Source: Cellvibrionaceae bacterium (lineage in GTDB: Bacteria > Pseudomonadota > Gammaproteobacteria > Pseudomonadales > Cellvibrionaceae). Taken from it: a DNA stretch of 22,808 nt. The first letter of the stretch is position 1. Every line of letters begins with the position of its first letter. Below are positions 15,433-22,710 of the stretch, piece by piece. The translations under genes were made by a program, and so were the position numbers. Below the pieces are notes generated by a model, which searched no databases, was not told the origin of the DNA, and saw only the letters and a list, made by a program, of their open reading frames with translations. The DNA lies in the NCBI GenBank assembly GCA_027012915.1, contig JALUYN010000043.1, positions 1 through 22,808 of the forward strand, written 5' to 3'.

Positions 15433-16773
15433 ATGCAAACTTCAACGACGCAAGCGGCTGTGGCAGAAGCCTCAGAACATCAATCGACGCCTGAACATCA
15501 GGCCTATCAAAGCAAACACTACCGCTATACGGTGCTGGGATTGTTGACGCTGGTGTACCTGTTCAGCTTTGTGGATCGCCAGATCGTCAATATCCTGGGC
15601 AGCTATATCATCGAAGATCTGCAGCTCAGTGACGCACAGTTTGGCGCCCTGACCGGTATTGCCTTCGCTGCAATCTATGTGACGGTAGGTATTCCCGTAG
15701 CCAGGGTGGCCGATCGTGGCAATCGTCGCAATGTCGTGGCCATTTCGCTCACCATCTGGAGTTTGATGACCGCGGTCTGTGGCGCTGTGCAGAATTTCTG
15801 GCAGCTATTCTTGGCCCGGGCGGGCGTGGGCGTGGGTGAGGCCGGGTGCAGTCCGCCTTCGCATTCAATGATTTCTGATATTTTTCCTGCCAGCGAACGC
15901 TCTACGGCTCTGTCTATCTATTCCTTGGGAATCTATGGCGGCGTGCTGGTGGGGTATGTGCTCGGCGGTTATCTCGCGGCCAGTTATGGCTGGCGACTCG
16001 CTTTTGTCGCGGTGGGACTGCCGGGTGTTTTGTTAGCGGTTGTCCTACGTATGGTGGTCAAGGAGCCGCCACGGGGAATGGCCGAGGCCAAAACGGTAAG
16101 CGATGATTCTCCGGCGTTTATGGAGGCCCTGCGCTTTCTTTGGTCGCGGGCGTCGTTTAAACACATTGCGCTTGGGTGTGCACTACACGCGTTTGTCTCC
16201 TATGGTTTAGGCAGTTTTGTGCCCGTGTTCCTGGTGCGCGTGCATCAGATGCCCATTGCGGATATTGGTCTTTGGCTGGGCGTAGTATCGGGTGTGGGTG
16301 GCCTGTTAGGTGCTTTTGGTGGCGGCTATCTCGCCGATCGCCTGACTAACCGCAACGGCGACGTGCGCTGGCAATTGTGGATCCCCATGATTTCAACCGT
16401 GGTAACTATACCGTTTTACCTGCTGACCTTTTTGGTGATTGAAAACCCTTACTACGTAGTGCTCAGTGCTTTTATACCCTCTGTGGCTGGAGGTATGTAT
16501 CTGGCGCCCTGTATCTCAATGACCCACGGTTTGGTTGGTCTGCGAATGCGAGCTATGGCATCCGCCATCCTGTTCTTCGTGCTCAACCTGATTGGTCTTG
16601 GATTGGGGCCACTGGCGACGGGATTCTTGAGCGATGGACTTAAGCCCTATTTTGGCGCTGAAGGGTTGCGCTACGCCTTGGCACTAATGGTGTTGGTTAA
16701 TGCCTGGTGTGCACTTCACTACCACTGTGCGGTGAAAACCCTGCGCCAGGATTTGGACCGAGCGCCACAGTAA
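15433..16773 (+). CDS. Spinster-type MFS transporter
   Basis: 446 residues from the ATG at 15433, chosen because the upstream in-frame extension (to 15295) has no transporter-like content. The start lacks a clear Shine-Dalgarno. Twelve membrane helices can be drawn from GLLTLVYLFSFVDRQIVNIL (first helix, with the family FVDR motif) onward. MFS loop motifs are seen in ARVADRGNRRNVV (motif A between helices 2 and 3), GVGVGEAGCSPPSHSMISD (helix 4-5, spinster signature) and GGYLADRLTNRNGD (the motif A repeat). Inner membrane secondary carrier. Bacterial spinster-like members often sit near aromatic, steroid or fatty-acid catabolism genes, but the substrate is unknown. Likely regulated by the adjacent MocR protein. 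Confidence 0.92.
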   Translation: MQTSTTQAAVAEASEHQSTPEHQAYQSKHYRYTVLGLLTLVYLFSFVDRQIVNILGSYIIEDLQLSDAQFGALTGIAFAAIYVTVGIPVARVADRGNRRNVVAISLTIWSLMTAVCGAVQNFWQLFLARAGVGVGEAGCSPPSHSMISDIFPASERSTALSIYSLGIYGGVLVGYVLGGYLAASYGWRLAFVAVGLPGVLLAVVLRMVVKEPPRGMAEAKTVSDDSPAFMEALRFLWSRASFKHIALGCALHAFVSYGLGSFVPVFLVRVHQMPIADIGLWLGVVSGVGGLLGAFGGGYLADRLTNRNGDVRWQLWIPMISTVVTIPFYLLTFLVIENPYYVVLSAFIPSVAGGMYLAPCISMTHGLVGLRMRAMASAILFFVLNLIGLGLGPLATGFLSDGLKPYFGAEGLRYALALMVLVNAWCALHYHCAVKTLRQDLDRAPQ

Positions 16774-16794
16774 CTGGCGCGCGTCACAGGCTTA

Positions 16795-17112
16795 TTACAG
16801 TTCGCCTTTGGAGCCGCCCATGCAGTTGGGGGAGTCTGGTGCCTGTTGCAGCTCTCGCCATTCCTCTGGGGTGTAGGTATGCAGCGCCAGGGCGTGCACT
16901 TCACCGGCCAGTTCTTCGCTCAGAACTTGATAGATTTTCTGATGGCGGGCCACCTTGCGGGTGCCACCAAAAGCCTCAGTGGCGATAACTACCTTAAAGT
17001 GAGTCTCGGAGTTGGCCGGGACGCTGTGCATATGGCTTTCATTGACCACTTCCATATGAGTGGGTGAAAAGTTCTGCTGAAGTTTGGTTTCGATACTGGT
17101 TTGGATGTTCAT
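16795..17112 (-). CDS. BolA family protein
   Basis: 105 residues from the ATG at 17112, which has AGGA six bases upstream; an in-frame start at 17130 is less likely. BolA fold marks are the N-terminal helix (IQTSIETKLQQNF), HMEVVNESHMHSVP, SETHFKVVIATEAFGG and the HQKIYQVLSEELAGEVHALALHTYTPEEW region with the invariant histidine. BolA proteins pair with monothiol glutaredoxins in iron-sulfur handling and also affect cell shape. This member ends in a short PNCMGGSKGEL tail. It is convergent with the MFS gene (21 bases apart) and divergent from the RNase gene. Confidence 0.93.
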   Translation of the reverse strand: MNIQTSIETKLQQNFSPTHMEVVNESHMHSVPANSETHFKVVIATEAFGGTRKVARHQKIYQVLSEELAGEVHALALHTYTPEEWRELQQAPDSPNCMGGSKGEL

Positions 17113-17138
17113 GGTTCCTGCTCGCGCCAAATTGCGCT

Positions 17139-17144
17139 TCTATA
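17139..17144 (-). promoter_or_regulatory. Possible -10 box of bolA
   Basis: On the minus strand this reads TATAGA, about 27 bases before the BolA ATG. The -35 is poor. Confidence 0.35.
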
Positions 17145-17240
17145 GTTGTGCGTTCCCGGTGATTTTAGGAGGCTAGAAGGCCTGGCGCGACAAGTTTCTT
17201 GCAAAGCGGCGATTTTTTCTTATTTGTGGCCATCGCACGC

Positions 17241-17268
17241 TTCATCTACTCACTCAGTTTGCTATGAT
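17241..17268 (+). promoter_or_regulatory. Putative sigma70 promoter of the RNase II gene
   Basis: TTCATC (17241-17246), a 16-base spacer and TATGAT (17263-17268) precede the RNase start by about 66 bases. Confidence 0.5.
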
Positions 17269-17333
17269 GCGGCGGTTTTTAAATGGCCTGCATCCAGGCT
17301 TTTGCTCAGACTCATTTCAGGAATTCAGTCACC

Positions 17334-19310
17334 ATGCTCGATGCCAGCAGTTTGCAACAGCTCACTCAACTTAAAACCGCTATTCGCGCGGAGAAAGACC
17401 TCGCCGAGGGCACGGTGCGTGGTACCCAGGGGCGCTTTGGCTTTGTGGTGCTGGATGATGGTCGCGAGGCGTTTCTGGCGCCGGATGAAATGGCCAAGGT
17501 TCTGCCGGGTGATCGCGTTGAGGTAAGTTTGAAAGGCAACGACGACCCCAAGAGCAATAAGCTGGATGCCGAGCTGGAAAAACTGATCAAATCTGAAAAG
17601 CGCACTTTGGTGGGGCGCTATATCGTTCGTGGCAAGGGGCATTTCTTTGCGGTGGATATGCCGCAGCTGAGTCGTTGGATCTTTATTCCACCGAAATCCC
17701 GAGGCAAAGCCAAAGAGGGAGACTATCTGCAGGGGCGCATTCTCAAGCACCCATTTGAAGACGGCAGGGGATTGGCCCGTATTGATGCCATTCTTGGCAG
17801 TGACAAAGAAGTGGCCATTGAGCATTTGGTTACCCGTCGCAAGTACACGCTGCCCGACGAATGGAGTGACGCTCAGCAGGCTCAAGCCGAAGCCATTCTG
17901 GCTGTGCCATTTGCCGATTCAGATTTAGTGACAAGCAGGACCAGCTTGAGCGATCAGGCCTTTATTACCATTGATTCCGAAAGCACCCGCGACATGGACG
18001 ATGCCCTGTTCGTCAGAAAGACCGACGCGGGCTGGGAATTGAGTGTCGCCATTGCCGACCCCAGTGCTCTAATCGAAGCTGGCAGTGAGTTGGATAAAGC
18101 CGCCTGGGAACGTGCCAATACAGCTTATTTGCCGGGCAAGGCGGTAACCATGTTGCCAGAAGCTCTGGCCAATACCACCTTTTCACTGGTGGCTGGTGAA
18201 GCCCGTCCCGCACTGATGTGCCATATGTCCGTAGCCAACAGCGGTGAGGTGACCGAGACTCGTTTTGAAGAGGCGATTGTCACGTCGCATCACAAACTCA
18301 GCTACGAGAATGTCGCGGCGTTTCTGGAGCAGGATCAGAGCCATGCCATTCCAGAATCTACTCAGGCTATGGTGCGTGAGTTGTTGGCCTGCGCCCAGGC
18401 TTTGAATAATCAGCGTCAACAGCAGCAGCTGTTGATGGAAGATCAGGATGATTATGAGCTGAAGCTCGACGAACAACGTCATATTGAAACTATTGCGCGC
18501 TACCGCCGCAATCAAGCGCAGCAGATTGTTGAAGAGTCCATGCTCGCAGCCAACAATGCCGCCGGCCGTCTGTTTGCGGAGTATCAGGGCTCTGGTATTT
18601 TCTCTTCCCATCCCGGGTTTCGCGCTGAGCGACTCGAGGGAATCAAGCAGGTGATCGCCGAGGAAACCCCGGAGCTGGCAGGTGTGGACGTGACTACTGC
18701 CGATGGCTACAAGCAGGTGGTGCGTGCCTACCAAAACAATGGCGAGAAACGGCACATACTCGCGGCGTTCCGGATGATGCTGCAGGCCGGTGTATTGACC
18801 GCTGAGCCGCTGCCGCATTTTGGTTTGGGTATTGATTACTACGCCACTATCACCTCGCCGATTCGTCGCTACAACGATTTGCACAACCACCGCGCGCTCA
18901 AGGCTATCCTCAAAGGTGAAACTTGTGCGGCTCCCTCCGAAGAACAACTGCAGGACATGCAGCAGCGCATTGGGCGCACTCGTCAGGCCAGTCGAGATCT
19001 GGAAGAGTGGCTGTACTGCTTGTTTATGCAGCAGCACAAGAACGAGACCTTGGCTGCCACCGTTACGCGCGTTACCTCCCAGGGGGTGACTGCACAGGTG
19101 GATGCCTGGGGCATCAGTGGTTTTGTGAAGTTGAATCCCAAGGCCTATCAATTCGACCCGGAGCGTATGACTCTGACCGGGGAAGATCAGCAATGGCAGA
19201 TTGGCAAGTCGGTTGAAGTGCAGGTGGATCGGATTGATCTCGATAAAAAACGCATCAATCTAAAAGTCGTGCAGGCCGACGAGCCAGCTGCAGAGAAAAC
19301 CGCCGAGTAA
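17334..19310 (+). CDS. rnb: RNase II family 3'-5' exoribonuclease
   Basis: 658 residues from the ATG at 17334 (CAGGA 11 bases upstream); an in-frame ATG at 17283 would add 17 residues without family support. Order: N-terminal cold-shock-type domain (about 20-90, GRFGFVVLDDGREAFLAP), second OB fold, the RNB catalytic domain (about 200-530) and a C-terminal S1 domain (about 565-645). The four metal-binding aspartates have the RNase II spacing: D214, D220, D222 and D223 in TIDSESTRDMDD. YYATITSPIRRYNDLHNHRAL marks the end of the RNB domain. It degrades single-stranded RNA from the 3' end in the cytosol. The length is close to E. coli RNase II (644) and shorter than RNase R. The Crp-like gene follows by 15 bases. 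Confidence 0.93.
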   Translation: MLDASSLQQLTQLKTAIRAEKDLAEGTVRGTQGRFGFVVLDDGREAFLAPDEMAKVLPGDRVEVSLKGNDDPKSNKLDAELEKLIKSEKRTLVGRYIVRGKGHFFAVDMPQLSRWIFIPPKSRGKAKEGDYLQGRILKHPFEDGRGLARIDAILGSDKEVAIEHLVTRRKYTLPDEWSDAQQAQAEAILAVPFADSDLVTSRTSLSDQAFITIDSESTRDMDDALFVRKTDAGWELSVAIADPSALIEAGSELDKAAWERANTAYLPGKAVTMLPEALANTTFSLVAGEARPALMCHMSVANSGEVTETRFEEAIVTSHHKLSYENVAAFLEQDQSHAIPESTQAMVRELLACAQALNNQRQQQQLLMEDQDDYELKLDEQRHIETIARYRRNQAQQIVEESMLAANNAAGRLFAEYQGSGIFSSHPGFRAERLEGIKQVIAEETPELAGVDVTTADGYKQVVRAYQNNGEKRHILAAFRMMLQAGVLTAEPLPHFGLGIDYYATITSPIRRYNDLHNHRALKAILKGETCAAPSEEQLQDMQQRIGRTRQASRDLEEWLYCLFMQQHKNETLAATVTRVTSQGVTAQVDAWGISGFVKLNPKAYQFDPERMTLTGEDQQWQIGKSVEVQVDRIDLDKKRINLKVVQADEPAAEKTAE

Positions 19311-19325
19311 ACCACTGAATAAGTT

Positions 19326-19913
19326 ATGCAGGATCTACAGCAAGCCTTTATTCGCGTCACTCAGCCGTTCGGTTTGAATGATCAGGACTTGCTGGAAGCT
19401 CTGATAGAGTGCTCAAGCATAGAGTTACTCGATAAAGAGCAGCCCCTGGTATCGGCGGGAAATCATCCCTCTCACTATGGTTTCATACTCAAAGGTATGA
19501 TCCGCTATTACTACACCAGCAGCGATGGTAAAGAGCGCAACAAGAGCTTTTTTACCGAGAATCATGCGGTGGGCTCTCTCAGTGCAATAACCACCGGGCA
19601 GCCCAGCCCCTATACCATCGAAGCGCTGGAAGATTCAGAGATCCTGTTGACGCCCATCTCAATCGTCGACGCTTTTCAGGATCGCTTCCCGCAGTTCCGA
19701 AGTTTGATGTTTCAAATTACTCAGCAAATGTTTTTGCGCAACGAGCGACGCGAGGCCATGCTGTTGACGCTCAATGCGGAGCAGCGCTATCTCTGGCTGC
19801 TGCAGCAGGAGCCAGAGATAGCGCAGCGGGTACCGAAGTATCATCTTGCCAGCTATCTGGGGATGGATGCGGTATCCCTGTCGCGTATCAAGCGCAAGCT
19901 TAAGCGAGGCTGA
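19326..19913 (+). CDS. Crp/Fnr-type regulator
   Basis: 195 residues. The N-terminal cyclic-nucleotide-binding-like beta roll spans about 15-120 (PSHYGFILKGMIRYYYTSSDGKER...). The phosphate-binding cassette R-S/T-A-x of true CRP is not evident, so the ligand is unclear. A short C-terminal winged helix (about 150-195) includes YHLASYLGMDAVSLSRIKRK. There are no Fe-S cysteines of the FNR type. It lies 15 bases after the RNase stop and is probably co-transcribed with it. Its last 14 bases overlap the end of the acyl-CoA synthetase gene on the other strand. Confidence 0.9.
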   Translation: MQDLQQAFIRVTQPFGLNDQDLLEALIECSSIELLDKEQPLVSAGNHPSHYGFILKGMIRYYYTSSDGKERNKSFFTENHAVGSLSAITTGQPSPYTIEALEDSEILLTPISIVDAFQDRFPQFRSLMFQITQQMFLRNERREAMLLTLNAEQRYLWLLQQEPEIAQRVPKYHLASYLGMDAVSLSRIKRKLKRG

Positions 19914-21636
19914 TATTGAGGTTCAGCTGCGCTGCTATCTCTTTGCAGGCGGCTTCAACATCATCGGTCATGGCGCTGGTGCTGACCATGAGCTTCAGTT
20001 CTCCTGCCAAACTCATCTCACCCCTGACCTCAGTCTCTGCTGTTAATGGGTAACCCAGCAGTGCTTCGCTCACTGCCTCCACGGTACTGCTGATGCGCAG
20101 GGTGGGTTTGTGAATTTTGCCGACGGCGGTTTTGGGCATTTCTTCCACCAGCGTTACGCTTTTCGGGCAGGCTGGTCGCTCATCAATATGGGCCATGGCA
20201 AACTCGCGCAACTCTTCGGGTGTGGCACTGGCCCCTGTTTTTAACTCCACAAATGCCACGGGCAATTCACCGGCGTAGTGATCGGGCTTGCCTACCGCGG
20301 CGGCGATGGCCACTGCGGGGTGCTTTTCGAGGGCGTTTTCGATGACTGCGGGATCAATATTGTGGCCGCTGCGGATGATCAAATCCTTGGCGCGTCCGGT
20401 GATAAAAATCTCGCCATCTTTGATATGACCCAAATCACCGGTGCGTAACCAGCCATCTTCCAGGGCGCTTTCGCTGTGGCCCAAATAGCCTTCAAAAACG
20501 TTGTTGCCGCGCACGCAGATCTCACCGGTACAATCGGCGGGCTGGCCGTTATTGTCAATGCGCACTTCGAGTCCGGCATTGGGGATACCCGCCGCACCAG
20601 GGGTTGGCGGGCGGGTGACATCCGACAGCGCTATGGAGCCCGCTGTTTCTGTCATACCGTAGACCTGATACACCGGCTTGTCCGTCATGGCTTCCAGCGC
20701 TGAGACAACTGCCGGAGGGACCATGGCACCACCAGTCATCAAGAAACTCAGTGAGTTCAAATCGGCGCCATTGACGGGTACTTGGGCAAAAGCGCCCATA
20801 GAGGTGGGGATACCGCCCATAATATTGATGCCGTAGTGTTCTACCAGTTTCCAGCATTGCTGCACCACTTCCGGGTTGCGCAGTCCGCCCATGGTGGGCA
20901 GCAATATTTGACTACCTGCGGCGAAGGAAGCAAGGCTCAGCACCAGAGAGCCCGCCACGTGAAACTGCGGCAAGCCGTTTAAGCGTATTTCACCGGGCTG
21001 CGACTGCATTCCCTGATTTACGGCTTTTATGGACGCGACCTGGTTGTGATGCGAGTGCATAGCCAGCTTCGGTGTTCCGGTAGTGCCACCAGTGTGGAAG
21101 TAGGCGCAGATGTCAGAGGCGGTCGGTAGCCACTCAGCGGGCAGGGGAGAGGAATCATAGCTGGGCAGTTCAGTCTCATAGTGCGGAACATCGTCGCCGG
21201 CTGCAAAACCTACGCTGTAGATCTTTTTCAGCTTCGGCAAGTCCGGCGCAATGGCTTGTACTTTTTCCCAGATGTCGCTAACGGGGTTAGGGCCTAGCGC
21301 GAAGATGACTTCGGTTTCGGCTTTCTGCAGCAGGCTGCGCAGCGCGTCTTCATTGAGCAACGGGTTGATGGGGTTGGCGATACCCACTGTTTCGGCAGCC
21401 CAGAGAATGAATTGGGTTTCCGGGGTGCTGGGTAACAGGAAAGATACGACGCCGCGATGATCGTCCATCGCTTCACGAAGCAGGCGTGCGGTGCGATTGA
21501 TATTGGCCAGCAACTCGGTGTAACTGTGGTTGAGATCCTTAATCTCTGGGCTCAGCTGGGTGATATAGGTAATGGCTGTTTGATTGGGATGTTGTTCAGC
21601 GCTGCGCTCGATCAGGCTGTATACGGTGTCGTTCAT
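19900..21636 (-). CDS. AMP-binding acyl-CoA synthetase with C-terminal extension
   Basis: 578 residues; AGGAG lies seven bases before the ATG. This ANL-superfamily enzyme activates an acid with ATP to the acyl-AMP and then the CoA thioester. Motifs: P-loop HTGGTTGTPK (181-190), QFHVAGS (225-231), YGMTET (326-331), the ribose-binding TGD (399-401), GRAKDLIIRSGHNIDP hinge region and the catalytic lysine K507 in PKTAVGKIHKP. A region of about 60 residues (520-578) follows the usual end of the fold; I recall similar extensions in the PRK07529-like group. The acid substrate is unknown. Cytosolic. It overlaps the Crp-like gene by 14 bases tail to tail and lies downstream of the TIGR01244 gene. Confidence 0.93.
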   Translation of the reverse strand: MNDTVYSLIERSAEQHPNQTAITYITQLSPEIKDLNHSYTELLANINRTARLLREAMDDHRGVVSFLLPSTPETQFILWAAETVGIANPINPLLNEDALRSLLQKAETEVIFALGPNPVSDIWEKVQAIAPDLPKLKKIYSVGFAAGDDVPHYETELPSYDSSPLPAEWLPTASDICAYFHTGGTTGTPKLAMHSHHNQVASIKAVNQGMQSQPGEIRLNGLPQFHVAGSLVLSLASFAAGSQILLPTMGGLRNPEVVQQCWKLVEHYGINIMGGIPTSMGAFAQVPVNGADLNSLSFLMTGGAMVPPAVVSALEAMTDKPVYQVYGMTETAGSIALSDVTRPPTPGAAGIPNAGLEVRIDNNGQPADCTGEICVRGNNVFEGYLGHSESALEDGWLRTGDLGHIKDGEIFITGRAKDLIIRSGHNIDPAVIENALEKHPAVAIAAAVGKPDHYAGELPVAFVELKTGASATPEELREFAMAHIDERPACPKSVTLVEEMPKTAVGKIHKPTLRISSTVEAVSEALLGYPLTAETEVRGEMSLAGELKLMVSTSAMTDDVEAACKEIAAQLNLNISLA

Positions 21637-21703
21637 GTGTCGCTCCTGTCAAAGATGGACATATGATGCCCAGCTCTGCGGAGCGCTTCATTAACAAATG
21701 CTA

Positions 21704-21766
21704 AGAGGAGCCTTGCCTCTATGATCTGGCCTCTATATTGAAACCTTTATGCGTGAAACCTTTATG
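21704..21766. repeat. Cluster of short direct and inverted repeats between the TIGR01244 and acyl-CoA synthetase genes
   Basis: GCCTCTAT occurs at 21715-21722 and 21729-21736 (period 14), and TGAAACCTTTATG at 21739-21751 and 21754-21766 (period 15). A small hairpin AGAGG-AGCCTTG-CCTCT spans 21704-21720. On the minus strand this lies just after the TIGR01244 stop and before the synthetase; no clean terminator is seen. Confidence 0.6.
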
Positions 21767-21775
21767 TCGAAGCCG

Positions 21776-22237
21776 CTATTTGTGAGCTTCAATAACGCTG
21801 ACGGTCTTGCCAAGGAGGCCGCTCAGGCCCGCGGCTTGCCCCTCGGCGATTGCGTCGTCCATGGATTTTCCCTGGATAATAGCGGCGCGAATGGCGAACA
21901 GGGCTCCGACGCGATTACTGGTGGCACAATGCACCAGGGTATTGCCTTGCAACTCTGCGAGTACGGCATCCAGTTCCTGGGCGGCATCGAGACTGATGGC
22001 GGGTTCGCCGGCGATAGGCATGGCGATATAGTTCAAACCGGCAGATTGAGCTGCCTGGGCATCGTTGAATTCACTCTGCTCACCGGGCATTCTCATGTTG
22101 ATGATATTGTCGATTCCTGCCGCTTTAAGCAGAGTCATATCTGCCGGTGTTGGCTGCCCTCCGGTAACAATATTGTCGTAGGGTTGCGCTGCGTAGCCCA
22201 TGGTCAGTTGTGGAACTTGGGACAGAATATCGCTCAT
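21776..22237 (-). CDS. TIGR01244/DUF442-type phosphatase/sulfurtransferase-like protein
   Basis: 153 residues; AAAGGA lies shortly before the ATG. The sequence shows TGGQPTPADMTLLKAAGID (the family N-terminal signature), INMRMPGEQ, a YIAMPIAG strand and an active-site loop HCATSNRVG with C104. The loop is C-x4-R, as in the rhodanese-like CRSGxR loop of DUF442 proteins, not the C-x5-R of classical tyrosine phosphatases. Family members include the N-terminal domain of Blh (beta-lactamase-hydrolase-like) proteins linked to sulfide handling. The function here is unproven. Cytosolic. Upstream of the acyl-CoA synthetase on the same strand, 139 bases apart. Confidence 0.85.
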   Translation of the reverse strand: MSDILSQVPQLTMGYAAQPYDNIVTGGQPTPADMTLLKAAGIDNIINMRMPGEQSEFNDAQAAQSAGLNYIAMPIAGEPAISLDAAQELDAVLAELQGNTLVHCATSNRVGALFAIRAAIIQGKSMDDAIAEGQAAGLSGLLGKTVSVIEAHK

Positions 22238-22318
22238 GAATTTTCCTTTTGTCGTTGTTGCTAAATCACCCGTTAATTTCGGGCTGTTGTTTTTATTCTT
22301 TTTCTAAGGAGCGTTAGT

Positions 22319-22399
22319 ATGATTCTCCTTGATTGGGGAAAGCAACTGCCAGATGCTTGGTTTAGGTGGAAAAACAGGATTTTTAAGATTTATCTATGA
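22319..22399 (+). CDS. Candidate 26-residue ORF coupled to the DUF3301 gene
   Basis: AAGGAG (22305-22310) lies eight bases before an ATG at 22319. The 26-codon frame begins MILLDWGKQLPDAWFRWK and ends at TGA 22397-22399, which overlaps the ATG of the DUF3301 gene in an ATGA junction. The DUF3301 start has no strong ribosome binding site of its own, so translation of this ORF may feed it. No family recognised. It may be a leader ORF or a real small amphipathic protein. Confidence 0.45.
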   Translation: MILLDWGKQLPDAWFRWKNRIFKIYL

Positions 22400-22710
22400 C
22401 TCTCTATGAATTAATGGTCGCGTTTGTTTTGGTGTTGATTGGTATTGTGGTTTGGCAGAATGCCGGTTTTAGAGACCGCGCTCTGGCTCTCGCCCAACAG
22501 TACTGCGAGCACCGGGACGTGCAGTTGCTCGATGAGACCATCAGCCTGCGTGGTATGGGGCTCGGGCGCGATAAGCGCGGCAATTGGGGAATACGTCGTC
22601 ATTACGAATTTGAATTTACGGCGACCGGTGAGCGTCGTTATCAGGGACAGTTGGTCATGTTGGGGCAGCGTTTAACGGATGTGGATTTGCAGCCACATCA
22701 GATTCACTAG
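22396..22710 (+). CDS. DUF3301 family protein
   Basis: 104 residues. One N-terminal membrane segment (about 6-20, LMVAFVLVLIGIVVW) is followed by a cytosolic or periplasmic domain with the family pattern ARALAQQYC-like (LALAQQYCEHRDVQLLDETI), RDKRGNWGIRRHYEFEF, TGERRYQGQLVMLGQRL. DUF3301 proteins are common in gamma-proteobacteria and have no assigned function. The start overlaps the stop of a 26-codon ORF. The stop TAG (22708-22710) is the first three bases of a repeat element, so the C terminus HQIH may have been set by that insertion. Confidence 0.88.
   Translation: MTLYELMVAFVLVLIGIVVWQNAGFRDRALALAQQYCEHRDVQLLDETISLRGMGLGRDKRGNWGIRRHYEFEFTATGERRYQGQLVMLGQRLTDVDLQPHQIH

Noticed and set aside
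18183..19193. 336-codon minus-strand frame inside the RNase II gene
   Set aside because: Antisense shadow of a gene with intact catalytic aspartates and S1 domain.
21776..22237. Classical tyrosine phosphatase signature in the TIGR01244 protein
   Set aside because: The loop HCATSNR has four residues between Cys and Arg, so C-x5-R is not met.
21749..22264. 171-codon plus-strand frame opposite the TIGR01244 gene
   Set aside because: The minus-strand gene has family motifs and a good ribosome binding site; the plus frame starts within short tandem repeats and has no signature.
22269..22300. CCCG-TTAATTT-CGGG followed by a T-rich stretch as a terminator
   Set aside because: The stem is only four pairs and no plus-strand gene ends just upstream; the T-rich stretch is more likely part of the promoter or leader.
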